Source: Linepithema humile
Taxonomy: Eukaryota > Arthropoda > Insecta > Hymenoptera > Formicidae
Reading direction: 5' to 3'
NCBI RefSeq assembly: GCF_040581485.1
Contig: NC_090133.1
Location: forward strand, 26,500,139-26,564,138
Length of the DNA stretch: 64,000 bases
Shown piece by piece: positions 44,601 through 56,853 of the stretch. Position 1 is the first letter of the stretch. Every line of letters starts with the position of its first letter. The notes beneath the pieces were generated by a model. The model was not told the DNA's origin and did not search any database. It saw only the letters and a list, made by a program, of their open reading frames with translations. A program made the position numbers and the translations under genes.

Positions 44601-45242
44601 TAACGTTACCGAAAGACTAACACATGCCGTCCACGTTGAAGCGTAACGATCGGTACTCGAGGTAATGCGTTTACCTGAAGGCCCGCACGCAGCCGGTCTC
44701 ACGCACGGCGCGCGGCCGTTAAACGTCCGAAAAATCCCGGGGTAGCGGCCGGAGCAGCGCGGAAACCGGTTCCGCGATTTTTATGGGGTCATCCAGATCC
44801 GCGCCCCGGCGGGGAGGGGAGGTCATCTCATTGAGGTCAGGCCAAAGGAGCGGCGCCCTCCCCTTTCGCTACGCGCAAGCCGGCAGGCCGGCCGGGCATC
44901 TGGTCATCGGAAATTAAAAAGTGCGAAAAAACTTACCTGACCAGTTCTACGGCCCCCTGGCATACCGGCGCACACGTGGACAAACCGTAAGGGTTATGCT
45001 AATGCGGAAAGGGCCGTTTGGCCCGCGCGTCCTATACTCTCGCTCTTTCTCGCTCTCCTTCTCCTCCTCTCCGTCCCTCCGACGTCGTTTCTCCCTCTCT
45101 TACGACCCTACGGCCGCGTTCCGTTACCGCCAGGTAGGGTCACTTTTGAGAAACGGGTTTTCGGATTTTTTCGCGACGATCAAAGGGCCACGCAGAAGTG
45201 GAAGGGGCACGGAGTGGCCAGCGGATGTGCTCTACATCTAAG
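44601..45242. other. CpG island flanked by opposed strong splice donors
   Basis: CpG-rich block whose left part holds a minus-strand CAG/GTAAGT donor (G at 44936) and whose right part holds a + strand AAG/GTGAGT donor (G at 45243). Both are near-perfect 9-mers, and each lies at the far side of the other. Two divergent, overlapping first exons from one island would give this picture. The + frame 44921-45241 ends in TAA directly at the donor, so any + exon there would be untranslated. Confidence 0.25.
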
Positions 45243-46379
45243 GTGAGTTAGAGCCTTCCGCCGTGCCGGACACGTGCGTACAGTCTCGCGAACAACGTTT
45301 CCTTGAAGACAAATACGCCGTTTCGCGGATCTGTCACGTACCGTCGAGAGTGCCGAAGTGACTTTACGCGTAATCGCGATGATTTCGTCAATTTTGCGAA
45401 GTAAAAATTACCGCAAAGTATTGAAGTTAAGCGCAAAAAGTGGTGGCCGTCGGAAAGTAAGAAAGTCGCGACGTCGCCAAAATTCAAGTTCGCGTAAAGC
45501 TCGCCGGCTCCCACGTGCGATCGACTTTCACTCGAAGTGCGCAACAGTGCCGCTTTAAGCTCCCTTCGGTAGTGCTTTGATTCTGTTCGCCGTTTGCCGA
45601 ATCAGCGGCGGAGCTCGCGTAACGGCCGTCCGATCATTGATCCCGTCGTCGAGTCGGATCACGTTCTTTGTAGGGAAACAGAGGTCCTCCGCGACTCGCT
45701 CCTGACGAAATCGACAGGATGTTACCGTGCCGTGACTCGAACATCATCGGTCAAATATTTATTCGGCGAACAAGTCGTTGCGTGCTTCGTTGCACGTCGC
45801 CGGCCACGGAAATAATTGTTACACGAAGCGAATTAATTAGAAATGTAGTTATTCAGGTGACAGACGTACATATATAGATATCTAGATGAAGAGAGAATCT
45901 CTTACAAAACGATATGACTCTTTAATCTTTCGCGGAATTCTAATCATAGAGTACATAGAATCATTATAGAATAATGGAACCTATTTTTGTGGAGTGGATC
46001 GTCGCGGCTTGTTTTCTCTCGTATCTGCGCCACGGCTAAGCGGGACGAGCGATTAAGGCAAAATTAAAATTGCAAGTTTCGAGGAAGCCCCTTAATCTCA
46101 AAGTAAAACCGAACTCCGTAAAGACGCCGCCTCGGCGAAGCCTGAATCGCGTCTTATAAATTGACCCGATTGAATTCCATGAAAATGAACTTGCGCGTTC
46201 TCTCTCTCTCTCTCTTTCCTTTTCCCGAGAGAAAGAAGCGGAGACGTTACACGGCCATTTTACTTGGGATTTATTTTTTTTCAAAGAACTCCCCTCTCCT
46301 GCAATGAGTAAGCAGTCATCGACTGCCACGAAGTGGACCGGAATGGCGAAAAGGGGTTGGAAAAGCCGGGGGTGGAGGG
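45243..46379. other. CpG-rich DNA, no gene recognised
   Basis: GC-rich with Arg/Ser-rich frames on both strands to about 45820, AT-rich to 45990, then a CpG block with (CT)n at 46199-46216 and a PHO/YY1 site GCCATTTT (46254-46261). Confidence 0.3.
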
Positions 46380-46580
46380 ATGGCTGAATTGAACGAGGGT
46401 GGTTTTTCTGACGTCGACTCACCCTCGACTACGGATCCACCCGCCTCATCCCCGACCCTCGACGCGGCTCGGGGGAATGAAAGACGAATAAAATGGCCGA
46501 TGGCTCGCTTAATACCTAAAATATACACGGTGGAAATTGAACCGCAACAAAACAGGCGCCTCATGAAGCTCGAAGATTAG
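46380..46580 (+). CDS. Candidate 66-aa reading frame
   Basis: ATGGCTGAATTG opens MAELNEGGFSDVDSPSTTDP and ends with the acidic NRRLMKLED at TAG 46578-46580. It lies at the 3' end of a CpG island 120 bp after a PHO/YY1 site, and AT-rich DNA follows the stop. Composition is balanced: an acidic, Ser/Pro-rich N-terminal half and a basic C-terminal half, without low complexity. GC per codon position is almost flat (about 56, 50 and 55%), so coding is not demonstrated. The antisense frame 46316-46564 is also open. No family recognised. Confidence 0.2.
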   Translation: MAELNEGGFSDVDSPSTTDPPASSPTLDAARGNERRIKWPMARLIPKIYTVEIEPQQNRRLMKLED

Positions 46581-49500
46581 AAAAGCCGGCGTCGATTTAC
46601 GTTATCAGTGTGTTAAATAATTTTTTTCAAAATAATTCGTTTCAAGATTTTAAGCGATATATGTGCATAAAATGTAATTTATTATTCTAATTAAAGGCGA
46701 AACGTAGGTAAAACTCGTAAAACGGGATGCGAACATTATATTTGATATCAAATTCTGAAGTCCGTACCGATGATATTTGCTTAGGCTGAAAAACTGAGCG
46801 AGTTCGGGCGTGGAATGCAAAGTAAATTTAGCATCTTTTCCATGAGCCGGCAAAGTTTAAAACTCAGTTTCTACATCGAGTTTCCGATTAGAGGAATCCT
46901 ACCTCGAGACTCCGTCGTATTATCGTTTAATATTGTTATCGCTTGATTCCCTGATCGTTATCTATTGCATAGACTGTACGCGCGTAAACCAACATTGTAA
47001 CATGTGGCATATTGTCGAATTGTTACAAGTTTTTTTTTCATAAATAAAGCAATGTGAGAAAAATATTGTAAAATTTTCAGCACGATATTGATAATGCTTG
47101 AAATATTTTTTACGGACATTTTTCTTTAGATTTGTTTTCGAGAAGACTTTAATAAAAGTAAAATAAAATCGTTTGACAATTAAGTTATCACGTTTATAAC
47201 ATCCAGCTGAAAAATATTGCCTGCTTTTTGCCGCGAAATAAGGGCAATTAATGCCCGAGACGTTGGTTATGCAACACGAAGGGTGAGACGAAGTGGGTGG
47301 ACGGTTAGAAAATGAATCTCAGTCCTCGGAAGGGATGCTTTTTGTCACTTGAAATATGCCGAAAGAGGGGTGTATTCGTCTGGCGCGGAGGCGAGGAGTG
47401 ATAAAATGGCGTGCTCGAAACAAAGGGCCCTGGGATTTTTGTCCCCTTCTTTAATGACGCCAAGTCAAGTTCTGGCCAATTGAGATTTTCGCACGTGGCG
47501 ACGACGAGCAAGAGTTATACGCAATCTAACGTTGGCGATTGTGTAGCAAGTATGCGTGGAAAAATAATTTTATTAAAACGTATTAGCTTATAAAAATGAA
47601 CAGGACTGCCTTTTTCTCGCGATTTATTTTTAATTTTTAAGTTTTCTTTGTTTCTTCGCCGATATTTAACTTAACTCTAAAAAATAATTAGTTTTAAGAC
47701 GATTATTGATTTTCAGACGGCTTTTAGACGAGAAAAAAAAATCAAAGTTGAACAGAATACATCTTTAATCTCTTCTATTTAATGCTGCGCGCTATATTGA
47801 AGTTCTTACGAATAAATTATTGCCGGCATTTCGCGAGTACTTCAAAGTATTCCAGCTTTTCCATCTGACGAAAATCTTTTACGGTACGAAGAAGGAACAA
47901 AAGAACGTAGCGTTGGATGATTTGCCGGATCGCGAGGGCGCACGACCACCGAAACAAGGCGGGATGGGGGAGGGGGGGGAGAGAGATACGCGCAAGGGGG
48001 GTTGCCGAAGGAACCAGAGATGGGAGAGCGCGGGCGGCGGCGGCAGGGTCGGCAGTCTTCGGAGGGGTTGTATTTTAAGATTCACCCTCGGCTATCTCGC
48101 TCGTCCTATCGGCAAGGGGATGGATTTTTCCACGACTCGCTCTAAGGCTGAAAGAGACGATGGCTCGGCATGACGAAACAAAAATTATTTATTCGCTGCA
48201 TACGTCAGTCCCAGATTACGAATTTCTGTTTACAAAGCGCACAGAGAATATATCAAGAGTATTCTGCGACCTGAATACAATTCGCAACGTTAGAATGCAT
48301 TAAAGAATTATTTATTGGAATTATAGTTGTAAGTTGAAGCATTTCGGAGGAGACGAGACTAGTTTCTTTCGTAAAAGAAATAAAGGAAAACTCTAATGAT
48401 TACGTGAACGTTGGTATTTATTGGTTAATACCGATTGATCGATCTCTTCTACAACGCTGCTGTAATCGGCACTTTACTTTTCATCGTCGCGTCACATTTT
48501 TGCGTGACACACGCGAAGACACTTGGTGTGATTGTGAGAGCTTTCTTACCCATACGAAGATGCTAGTCAAACATCTTCCGCCGCCGCCTCGCCTCCTCCG
48601 AGAGATGCTTCGACTTACAAGTATCCTCGACTTGAAGGTACTTTGCACCGACTTGAAAACGACACGAGGGTCGTCCGAGGGACTCGTTGCTCGCCACCAA
48701 ACTTGGAGCGCTGTTTGCAGCGAGCAACACATGTCACGGCACTTGAGACTGAAGAAGATGACGAAGAAACAATGACTGCCACTCGAAGGCTGGGCTTTTA
48801 ACTGGTTTTCTACCGCGTCTAGTTAATACTTTGCGATGAAACGACCGCTTAACGAAATCTACTTAGTTTAAATTGCGTGTAGAAAATTAAAACGAAAACG
48901 TTCGTTTAAGTATATCAACTAAATGCAAATCATTTTTAGTGAAAACATATAAGTAATTAGTGTAAATAGTTTCAACTTTTATGTGAATGTGTATCATATA
49001 TGATAGTGCACGCAACTGAAAAAGTGCAAAGATTGATCTAATCGAAGTAAATTTCTGTTTACAGGAAAAAAGAATTTTATAGAGTAATCTTGTACTCTTT
49101 TTTTTTTTGTCTAATTTGCTTATATATCTACGTTGTGCGCAACAAAATATTAGGGGAATATTATATTCACTTTTACTCTCTCAAGGAATCCTAAATGATG
49201 TTACAAAATGTATACGTGAACGGCGCATTCTCGTCTCTACACTTAAGACTGAGCATAATTCGCAGTTTCTCATCTCGGTCCAGCGACGAACGAAAGGATC
49301 TGTCCGCGCGAGCGGTATCCCGAAGAAGAACACTTTCGTATTTTTATTGATTTGCCCGTTGAGGGGTAGTTAAGGGGCGCCAACCGCCGGTCTTACCCCC
49401 ACCGCCGGTTGCAGTATCCGCGCCCCTGCCACCCCTTTATGCGAAAGAGGTAAAAAGAGAAGGTGGAGAGAGAGAAAGCGAAAGACTCTCCTTATACCGG

Positions 49501-50115
49501 CTTCTCCTTCTTTTCCTTTCGGCTTCCCCACTGCCGCGCGCAGTGGACTCTCCACCCTTGGCTTTTCCGACGGACGCTGCTAAAGAAAAGTACTCGCGAA
49601 AAAGAGGAACGTTTCGCCCTTACCGAGCGTCACCCTCCAGCCTTTTATTCGGCGAACGAGCGAAAAGATTTCGCGGTCCGCGGAGACCGCGTGAACAAAC
49701 TCGACGCGGAAAGTGAAAAGTTTTCTTTCATCTCTGCTGCGGCAGATTGCGGCGGCTAGAGCGCGGGAATGGGAAGACGGCCGGCCGCCTCCGATGGAAA
49801 GACGGGGTGGGGTTAAACGCGGAAAAAGTTTTAGCCGAGATTTCATTTGCGACGGGGGTGCAATCTGCCCGCGCTAGTAATCCCCATCTTTGTTCTAATG
49901 GAATGGGATTCGTCCGCTGCTCCGCAATGGCTGCGTTTTTCTCGTAACAGCCGCGCGGCAATAAAGTAATAAAATCTCAGCGGACATGCTTAGTCGCATT
50001 CGATTCTGGCAGGCATCGTTTAAAATTCGGCGTATTTTTATTCTGCGTAGGACATCTTTAAATTCTTTATCAATAATATTAATTAAATTATGTTAATTGT
50101 ATTTTTTTTTTAATT
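46581..50115. other. Alternating AT- and GC-rich DNA, no gene recognised
   Basis: AT-rich at 46590-47260, 47560-47830, 48180-48440 and 48860-49120. CpG-rich patches lie between, the largest at 49300-50000. A YY1/PHO motif over an ATG at 47403-47410 opens a 25-codon frame (MACSKQRALGFLSPS...). Nothing identifiable. Confidence 0.3.
47961..47996 (+). other. G-quadruplex-prone tract
   Basis: G-runs of three, five and eight bases followed, after GAGAGATACGCGCAA, by six more. Confidence 0.4.
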
Positions 50116-50187
50116 AAATTTGGTTTAAAATAACGCGACACAGAAAAATGTACGTTTTCCTGTGTCGTATTTTTTTAAATCAAATTT
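50116..50187. ncRNA. 72-nt foldback hairpin, pre-miRNA-like or MITE relic
   Basis: Two 33-base arms (50116-50148 and 50155-50187) pair around the 6-base loop TGTACG. By direct pairing there are 28 Watson-Crick pairs, 2 G-U and 3 single mismatches, with no bulges. The central CGACACAG/CTGTGTCG helix is GC-containing, so the fold is not only A/T pairing. Size and pairing fit an insect pre-miRNA, although the loop is short. A short non-autonomous inverted-repeat element is the main alternative. The arms do not match a miRNA I recognise. Strand cannot be assigned from a near-symmetric fold. Confidence 0.3.
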
Positions 50188-52370
50188 TTATGAAATAAAA
50201 GATATTCCTTCTTCACATTATTGTATCTTTTCTTTTTCGTAGCTATAATAACCATTTACAATAATTTATGCAAATCTATAATACCAAAGATTGACTCACA
50301 ATATAAAAGAAATATATTATTTCAAAATTTAGAAAACAATGTGCGTATTGACAAATAGCTAGCATTTAATTGACTCGGGCGCGCGGGCTCGTTAGTTGTT
50401 CCAAAAGTCTTATTTATTGCCTTCCCACATATTCGTATTTCTACGTTATACATTACGCAGTATAACGCGCCTGTCACTTATTATGCTCGTCGCGTACAGT
50501 AATTAACTTTTCATACCACTTAAAGTCCTCCTACAGGGAAAACCATGGAGAAAAAAAAACGAGACGAGCAATTTGCGGACGGTACATCCTTTTTTTCTGC
50601 CCTTTCGCCTTTTTACGTCGTAAGGTGGTCGCGCCGGCAGTTTATGACCTTTAATTAAGTGAAAAAGCGTCGACGGGCAGTCGACGAGAGTGGCTGGCCG
50701 GCCACGGTCTGCGGAAAATGAATAGGACACCGATGCGAAAGCAGAACGGCGGATAATAGGTGCACCTGCAAAAAAAGCGGAAAAAAAGCGGGAAAAAAAC
50801 AGATGCAGAGTGTGCACGGAGGGGCGAGAGAGGAAAAAAAGCGCGGCCGTGGGCCACCACCTGTTAGAAAAAGCATCCCTCCCATGGAGGGTGATACTCG
50901 GCGCTGTGGGGTGGGTGAAAAAAAAACGGCAGGCAGCCCAGATACATGCGCGTGTACACACACACACATACACACGCATCGCTCACTCGACGCGAGAAAT
51001 TCTACGGCGCGTGCCACGTGCCAGTAGTCCAGGAACGTTCACGGACAAGTTGTACACGCTGAAAGGAAGAAAGGACCCGCACGGGGATGCCAAGTGGGCC
51101 ACGTTATTTTTTTATAGAGCCCTAAGGCACTTCTCTAAAGCGTCAAAAATACGAAAAAAACGTTTGGAGCTGTTTCACACGTCGTTGTCGAAATGTCGAC
51201 GGCGATAAAATCCTCTTATTAACTGTACTTGCATTTTGTTGAATTGTGAGTGCAATAAGCTTTATTGGTTGTTTAATTAAAATTTATATTTACCACTATG
51301 TTGCTGTTATAAATATAAAAATATTTTTATATTCTCCTTTGACAATATTACTTTTAATAAACTGATGCATTTTTGTAGCTTTGTCAATGTATGTTTATAT
51401 TACTATTATTTCCATATTAATTTGTCAATCTTCATATTAATATTAATTTATTTGATATGAAAGAGGAAGTTAACACTGGAGAATGAAAGGTACACCGGAA
51501 AAGGCATAGGGTAAAGAGATACAGCGTTTCTGCAGCAAAAAGGTAAAACACGAGCGCTCGTAAAGCTCTAGGGAATTGGATGATAAATTTAAAACTCTGT
51601 TAAAACGCTTCTAATGAAATCTGCACGGTGGATAAGCTCGTGTTTGCCCTACAAAGATGTGGAAAAAGCAGTAAAGCAGTTATCCTGTTCAAAATATACC
51701 TGCTTTTAGTTTTAATCTTGTTTAGAATTTATTAAATTTATGCATGTACATTGCTTTAACTATAAAAATCTTATATAAAAATGATTCAAAAGGGCGCATT
51801 AAAAAGTAAATGCAGCCAAGACACAAACCGCTGAATAAAGGACTAAACCAGCAACGACATCTTTTGAAGGGAAGGTGAACTCGGTAGTAAAGGGGTGGCT
51901 TCACACGATCAGCGAGTCGTGCTTTCTGTTTTAAGCTCTCGATGAGAAGCTCTTGAACAGCCACGAAGATGAAAGCAGTATTAAAGCTTATACCTAACAT
52001 TATGATTCTAGAAAACATATATTTTCCAGATATATTGTATTTATTGTATCACTTATTCCTCGCTTAATTATTGAATCGACGTAAAATATAAACTTTATTG
52101 ACTATCATCGAACATTATAATTGTTATAACATTACATCGTGATTTATTACATAGAAAAGTATAAAACTTAAATAAATCTTGGAAAGCATTATAGTTTTAA
52201 AATTATCTAATTATTTGTTACTCTTATAAAAATTGATCAAAGCAAATCTTCAATTTTTTTCAAGAGAGATTTACTTTTTAATGTGATATAATCTAACTAA
52301 CGCTGGTACAATTTGTTTCACCTTTTTGCTTTAGCCTAGCTTTATTTTGTCATAACCCTTGTTTTCAATT
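50188..52370. other. CpG-rich patch then long AT-rich stretch, no gene recognised
   Basis: 50370-51210 is CpG-rich with poly-A and CACA runs; the 158-codon minus frame there is Arg/Ser/Phe-rich without a domain. 51210-52370 is AT-rich. Confidence 0.3.
51283..51333. other. Adjacent AT palindromes
   Basis: TTTATATTTA (51283-51292) pairs perfectly with TAAATATAAA (51310-51319). This overlaps a perfect 22-bp palindrome centred between 51322 and 51323 (51312-51333, AATATAAAAAT and its complement). Cruciform-prone, but AT-only. Confidence 0.5.
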
Positions 52371-54723
52371 ACCAAGAACTCGCAACAGCATCCCTCGCAA
52401 CCGAGCGGCCGATGAATCTTTATGAAATGTCCTCGACTTTCTCGCGAAATAAAGGGCCGAGTGTCGCACGCGGCCCTCCCGGTGCGACTTAAGCGAAACA
52501 AACGCGGCGACGTTAAATCTTCATGGAAGTCTGGAAGACCGCGTTAATGTTCGGGTAACCATGTAAAACCGTGCTTACTTATCTCCGGGAAAACAGCCCT
52601 TGCGGGCGGGCAGGCGGGGAAGAGGAGGCACTGGGATGCCGTGAGTTGAAAAGGGATGGTTTTCGGGAGGAACTGCCGCGCTTGCATCCGCGCGGGGCAT
52701 TTGGTTTTTAACGAAAATTAACGGCGCCGGGCCGAGATTCTGCAGATGCTCCGGCGTAATCTAATAGTCGACGAAGTTACCGAAAGGGCGGGTGGCTGCG
52801 ACGAGCGTGAGCTACCCCCGTGGCTTTTTTGATTTATTCCTTTTTTGTCCGCTTCGCGAACCGACTAAATCATTTTTTGATTGCATCGTCCAAATTCTCG
52901 CATTCTATCATTTTTCGATATTTTCGTGATTGAGATTTGAAACTGCACGGATAACTAATTTTTAACTAATCGTGACTAATCTAGAAAATTATTATTGTTA
53001 TTCGATATTTATTATTGTTATTCGAGTTATAACACAGATGGAAAAACAATACTCAGTCGAGCGTGATTAGCACTATATTGATACGATTAGTTTTTAATTC
53101 TTCAAGCATTACAGAAGTAAATAATAATATTATTTACAAGCGCAAAATATACGCTAATGTATGCAAAAACTGTTTCCACGAATTTTCTATGAGTTTATTC
53201 GCGTCGAGCATTAAGCAAGATTTCTCACCGAAATGCATCATCGGGATCTAACATTAGAGTCAGTAAGAATAAATTTGATTTAAATTGTGACAGATTGCTA
53301 AAACAAGAAAGATGCGGAACTGTTTTCAAAAGAAAAAGTACAGAGATCAACGATCTTTTCGCGCGAGATATCATTAAATTATTGCGGATCTATCGAGAAG
53401 CGGAAGAACTTGCGGCGTGACTGGCAGGTATGCGAGGGGGGGAAAAAGAAAACAAGCGCACTTGACCTTTCATTCATCGTAATTCTTCAATCGCCTTTTT
53501 GTCGCTGCGCGCGTCCGACGTTAATAGCACAATAAACATCGTCGACCACCGAGGTGAGTGAACGTCGCGACAAAGGCGTAGGATATCACGCCGCCCGTAA
53601 CTTCGTCGAGCCATTCATCTCCGGAGATTAATTAAAAATTCATAGCCCTCTTCCTCTCCGCTCGCGTCATCGTACGCGGGAGGAATTTGGATGAAGACGG
53701 GAATCGAGTTGCTCTTTTTGCGCGGTGGAACGAAACGGCCCTTTCCGGCCCGGGGTTTTTTTTTCCGGCCGGGTCGCAGCGAAGACAGTATGTTTTCACT
53801 TAAAGGGCGGTTTAGTTGCGATACTCCCATGCGCTACCCCGGGACGGAATCCCGGGCAATTTTTCATCCGTGCCAACCCCCGCGACCGGGAACGGACGTC
53901 GGCGACCACTTCATAAAATTACTTTATTACTCGTCCGGCCCTTGTGGTGGCCCCGGGTGTGTCCCTTTCCGAGGCCATTTTTTACCGCGACATATGTCGC
54001 GGAAGGCTTGGCTCTCTCTGAGGAGCAGCCCGCCCGTGCTTTGCCTTCGGACCTTCTTTTTGCCTTCGGCAACCCTTATTCCGCGTAGAGTCCTCGCTTG
54101 ACTTATGTTTTTTTCACGATTTTAATTCCGTCAGTTTTTGCCTACAATAATTTAGTGAAGAAAATGTAGATATAATCTAAAAAAAGTAATTATTTTATTT
54201 CAATTATGAGCAAGGACGGAGATAATCATGCAATCCGAAAAGGAATATTTGTGATAAATTTATGAGAAACATAGTTTTGCAAGAATTTTATGCATTTATT
54301 TTTCTTATCGCGCGCCTGCATGATTTAGAGGCGGTTTGCGATGGCGACGCATTTACGCTTACGATTCTTGCGACACGCTTAATCGAGCGAGGCGATGTTG
54401 TCCGAACGACGGGTATAATTAAACTTACGAGAGCGAAAGCATTATGGTTGTCAAGCATGGTGGCTCGATCGATAGCAACGCACCCCGATGGATGAACGGT
54501 GCCATTGTCGATGAATTTATCAACTAAATGCAGCGTCACGGGCTACTTGGCGACCGAAGATAGTCTACTGTCTCCTAAAATATCAGCCGGAAGCCGACCC
54601 GGCTGTAAAATGCAAATTGTACTAATTACATGATTAAAAATTACGACGGCAGACAATTTTTATTTAACGCGGAAAAAAAATCGGGCAACGAATCCGCCGC
54701 AAAAGTCGTACACTATTTCAAAC
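52371..54723. other. Mixed DNA, no gene recognised
   Basis: 52380-52850 and 53330-54100 are CpG-rich. A GAG/GTGAGT donor-like site lies at 53551 and a PHO/YY1 GCCATTTT at 53974-53981. A + frame (54262-54495) and a minus frame (54288-54539) overlap with no periodicity. The remainder is AT-rich. Confidence 0.3.
52991..53026 (+). repeat. 20-bp tandem duplication
   Basis: ATTATTGTTATTCGA occurs at 52991 and 53011, giving two 20-bp units. Confidence 0.75.
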
Positions 54724-54803
54724 ATTAATGATGTTTGGGGTAATTAACATTACCGTGTAATTTACTGCGGTATAGTGAGTTAATTACACTAAACATCATT
54801 AAT
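54724..54803. ncRNA. 80-nt foldback hairpin with TTAA-bearing ends, pre-miRNA-like or MITE
   Basis: Arms 54724-54748 and 54779-54803 pair over 25 positions with 23 Watson-Crick pairs, one G-U and one G-A mismatch. An inner 5-bp helix (TACCG/CGGTA) caps a 12-base loop, with a small asymmetric internal loop. The length and stem-loop shape fit an insect pre-miRNA. The outermost 13 bp (ATTAATGATGTTT and its complement) are perfect and include TTAA at both ends, so a tiny inverted-repeat element inserted at TTAA is an equally good reading. I recognise no known miRNA in either arm. Confidence 0.35.
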
Positions 54804-55941
54804 ACTTAGAATGGAATATTTCCGAAACAATGGAATAGTTTTACTTATTGCGCGGCGAGTTAATTGTAGCAAATATTATTAGTGGCAATATATATACTGT
54901 AGCGTAATTTGGTCGAATGCAAGTGCGCAGTTTAGATAAAAGTAAGAGAATTTCTCTCCCAAAAAGAAGAAACAGATTAACTTCAGATAAAATTACATAA
55001 TCTTTCTGTAAGCTGTCAACAGCTACATAGTTCAGCGGCTTGTGTTCTAGTGTCAACTTTATTCCGACAGTACTTCCATAACAGTATTTTATTTGCATTA
55101 CTCGCACGACGCTGAAAACAAAGACAGATCTCGGGCGTAAATCTTGAAATAAACGTCAGGTCGAGTTGCGGAAAGAAAGCCGGGTCGCTTGAAACGCGAT
55201 GTTGACACGTGCGTAAGTTCTGTGATACGTAGTCGATTCAACTCGTCCGCGTACCAAACCAAACCCGACCTCCGACACACTTGCCGCGATGTGCGCCAAT
55301 CTAGCCGAGTACTACCAAGACGCGCGCTGCGGAGACACGACGAGTAATTTCATTGCATCCAGTCCAATGATACGCCACCGCGATGGCACCGGTGTTGCAC
55401 GCGGTGACAGGCAGCTCGTATCAATGTGACGTAAACCTTTCTCTTCGCTATTATTATTCCCACTCGGTTTTTTTCGTTACAATCGTTGACCGGTTATTCG
55501 AGAAGTCGCGATTTCGACTAGAATTTTATATAAAATCGTTCAACAATTTTATGCGCAAATTTAATTTTTTTCAACAAAAGTCTATTAATCATAGTCGAGC
55601 ATTTATTTGAGAGAAATAAACCAAAAAAATTATATATATTAACTTAAATTATATAATAAGATTGCATCTGTATATAAAGTAGGAAAAAAGAAGCGAATAA
55701 AATAAATATGATACTGTGATGTTTTTATCATATTTTTGAGTGAGGATGTACTTTTTTGCGGAAGACAAGCATATTAACATTTTGTAAGTTTCTTCTATTA
55801 ATATCTTAATTTTCATCAAAGGAACGGTTTTATTAATATACCTCAAAGGTTTATCAATATTTCTCCTCGATGGAAAATGCTGTTAGACTTTCATCGCGTA
55901 TTTTCGATCGCTCATGTGTCTTCGCGCGTAATTAACAACAG
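54804..55941. other. AT-rich with a small CpG patch, no gene recognised
   Basis: 55100-55430 is CpG-rich, otherwise AT-rich. A perfect 10-bp hairpin AAATATGATA...TATCATATTT (55704-55735) lies in the AT-rich part. Confidence 0.35.
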
Positions 55942-56148
55942 TCAAACGTCTTCGGTGTAATGTCGCGCGCGACGCCGTTTCACGAGTCAGTGCGCCCGTT
56001 TCCCAAAGAAGTAACGACGCCGCACAGGCCGGAGAACATATCGATCACCGGCGTCGTTCGGCGCGAGCGTAAACACGTGTCGATGTACGTGGAATCGGAC
56101 GAATACCGGAGCGATGTAAATCCGCTCGTCGCGATGAAAAGCTACTAA
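55942..56148 (+). CDS. Best-supported small coding candidate (62 codons from ATG)
   Basis: After an in-frame stop and a CAG acceptor-like site (ends 55941), the frame reads SNVFGV, then ATG at 55960, and runs to TAA 56146-56148. It ends ...SDVNPLVAMKSY. By hand count over 62 codons GC is 35 at first, 27 at second and 46 at third positions (56, 44 and 74%), the clearest codon-type periodicity I found. The product is hydrophilic, rich in Arg, Val, Glu and Ser, with a single Leu, and has no signal peptide or membrane helix. It sits at the left edge of a CpG-rich block. It could be a terminal exon using the acceptor or a short single-exon gene. No family recognised. Confidence 0.35.
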   Translation, partial: SNVFGVMSRATPFHESVRPFPKEVTTPHRPENISITGVVRRERKHVSMYVESDEYRSDVNPLVAMKSY

Positions 56149-56846
56149 TCTACGGGCGCACATCCAAGCCGGTTAAGAAGGAATATTTCCGCCGGCGGAA
56201 ACGGTTCACCAAAGAGATGACGACGGCGTCGGCGTAGCCTCGGCCCGGGACCGGGATTTCTCACGTTTAAGCGCGGACGAAGTTGGCGACTTAGCTGAAC
56301 ATTTTTCGGGGTTATCTTAATCTCGGCGGGATTAGCCGGCTGCCGTAGCCGCGCGCAAGGAGAGAACGAGGGAAGACGAGAAACGAGACTAGAAACAAAC
56401 GTGAGCACACCTCCCCGCACAACACTGTGCGTCGCCAGTGGCGTCTTTCAGCATGGGCAAACGCGGATTAGTCCTTGGAACTGTGAGAACTCTCGGAACT
56501 CATCGTGGACCACGTAGAGTAATTGGGTAATCAGAGTAATTGCGACAGGAAAATAAACACGAGATGTGACATTTTACTCATACAATTGGCAGGCGTCACT
56601 TTCTAATAACTTCGCGGTATGCAGTTATGTTTCACGTGTAACTTGCAATTATTATTTAAAAAAGATTGAAATATTAGAAAAATATCAATAATTTGGAAAA
56701 AAATCGGCATCTTCTAATATTGAAGAAAAATTTTTTCCGTCGCAGAAGAAATTCTGTTGAAGTTTTCTGAATTTATTCGTGCTTCTTTAGATTAATCAAC
56801 ATAGTAGAGTTTCACACATAATTTTCCTGCAGCAGTCCGCCGGAGC

Positions 56847-56853
56847 TATAAAG
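56847..56853 (+). promoter_or_regulatory. TATA-like box at island edge
   Basis: GCTATAAAGACGACG: TATAAAG consensus directly at the AT-rich to CpG-rich transition. Open frames follow on both strands, none recognised. Confidence 0.22.
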
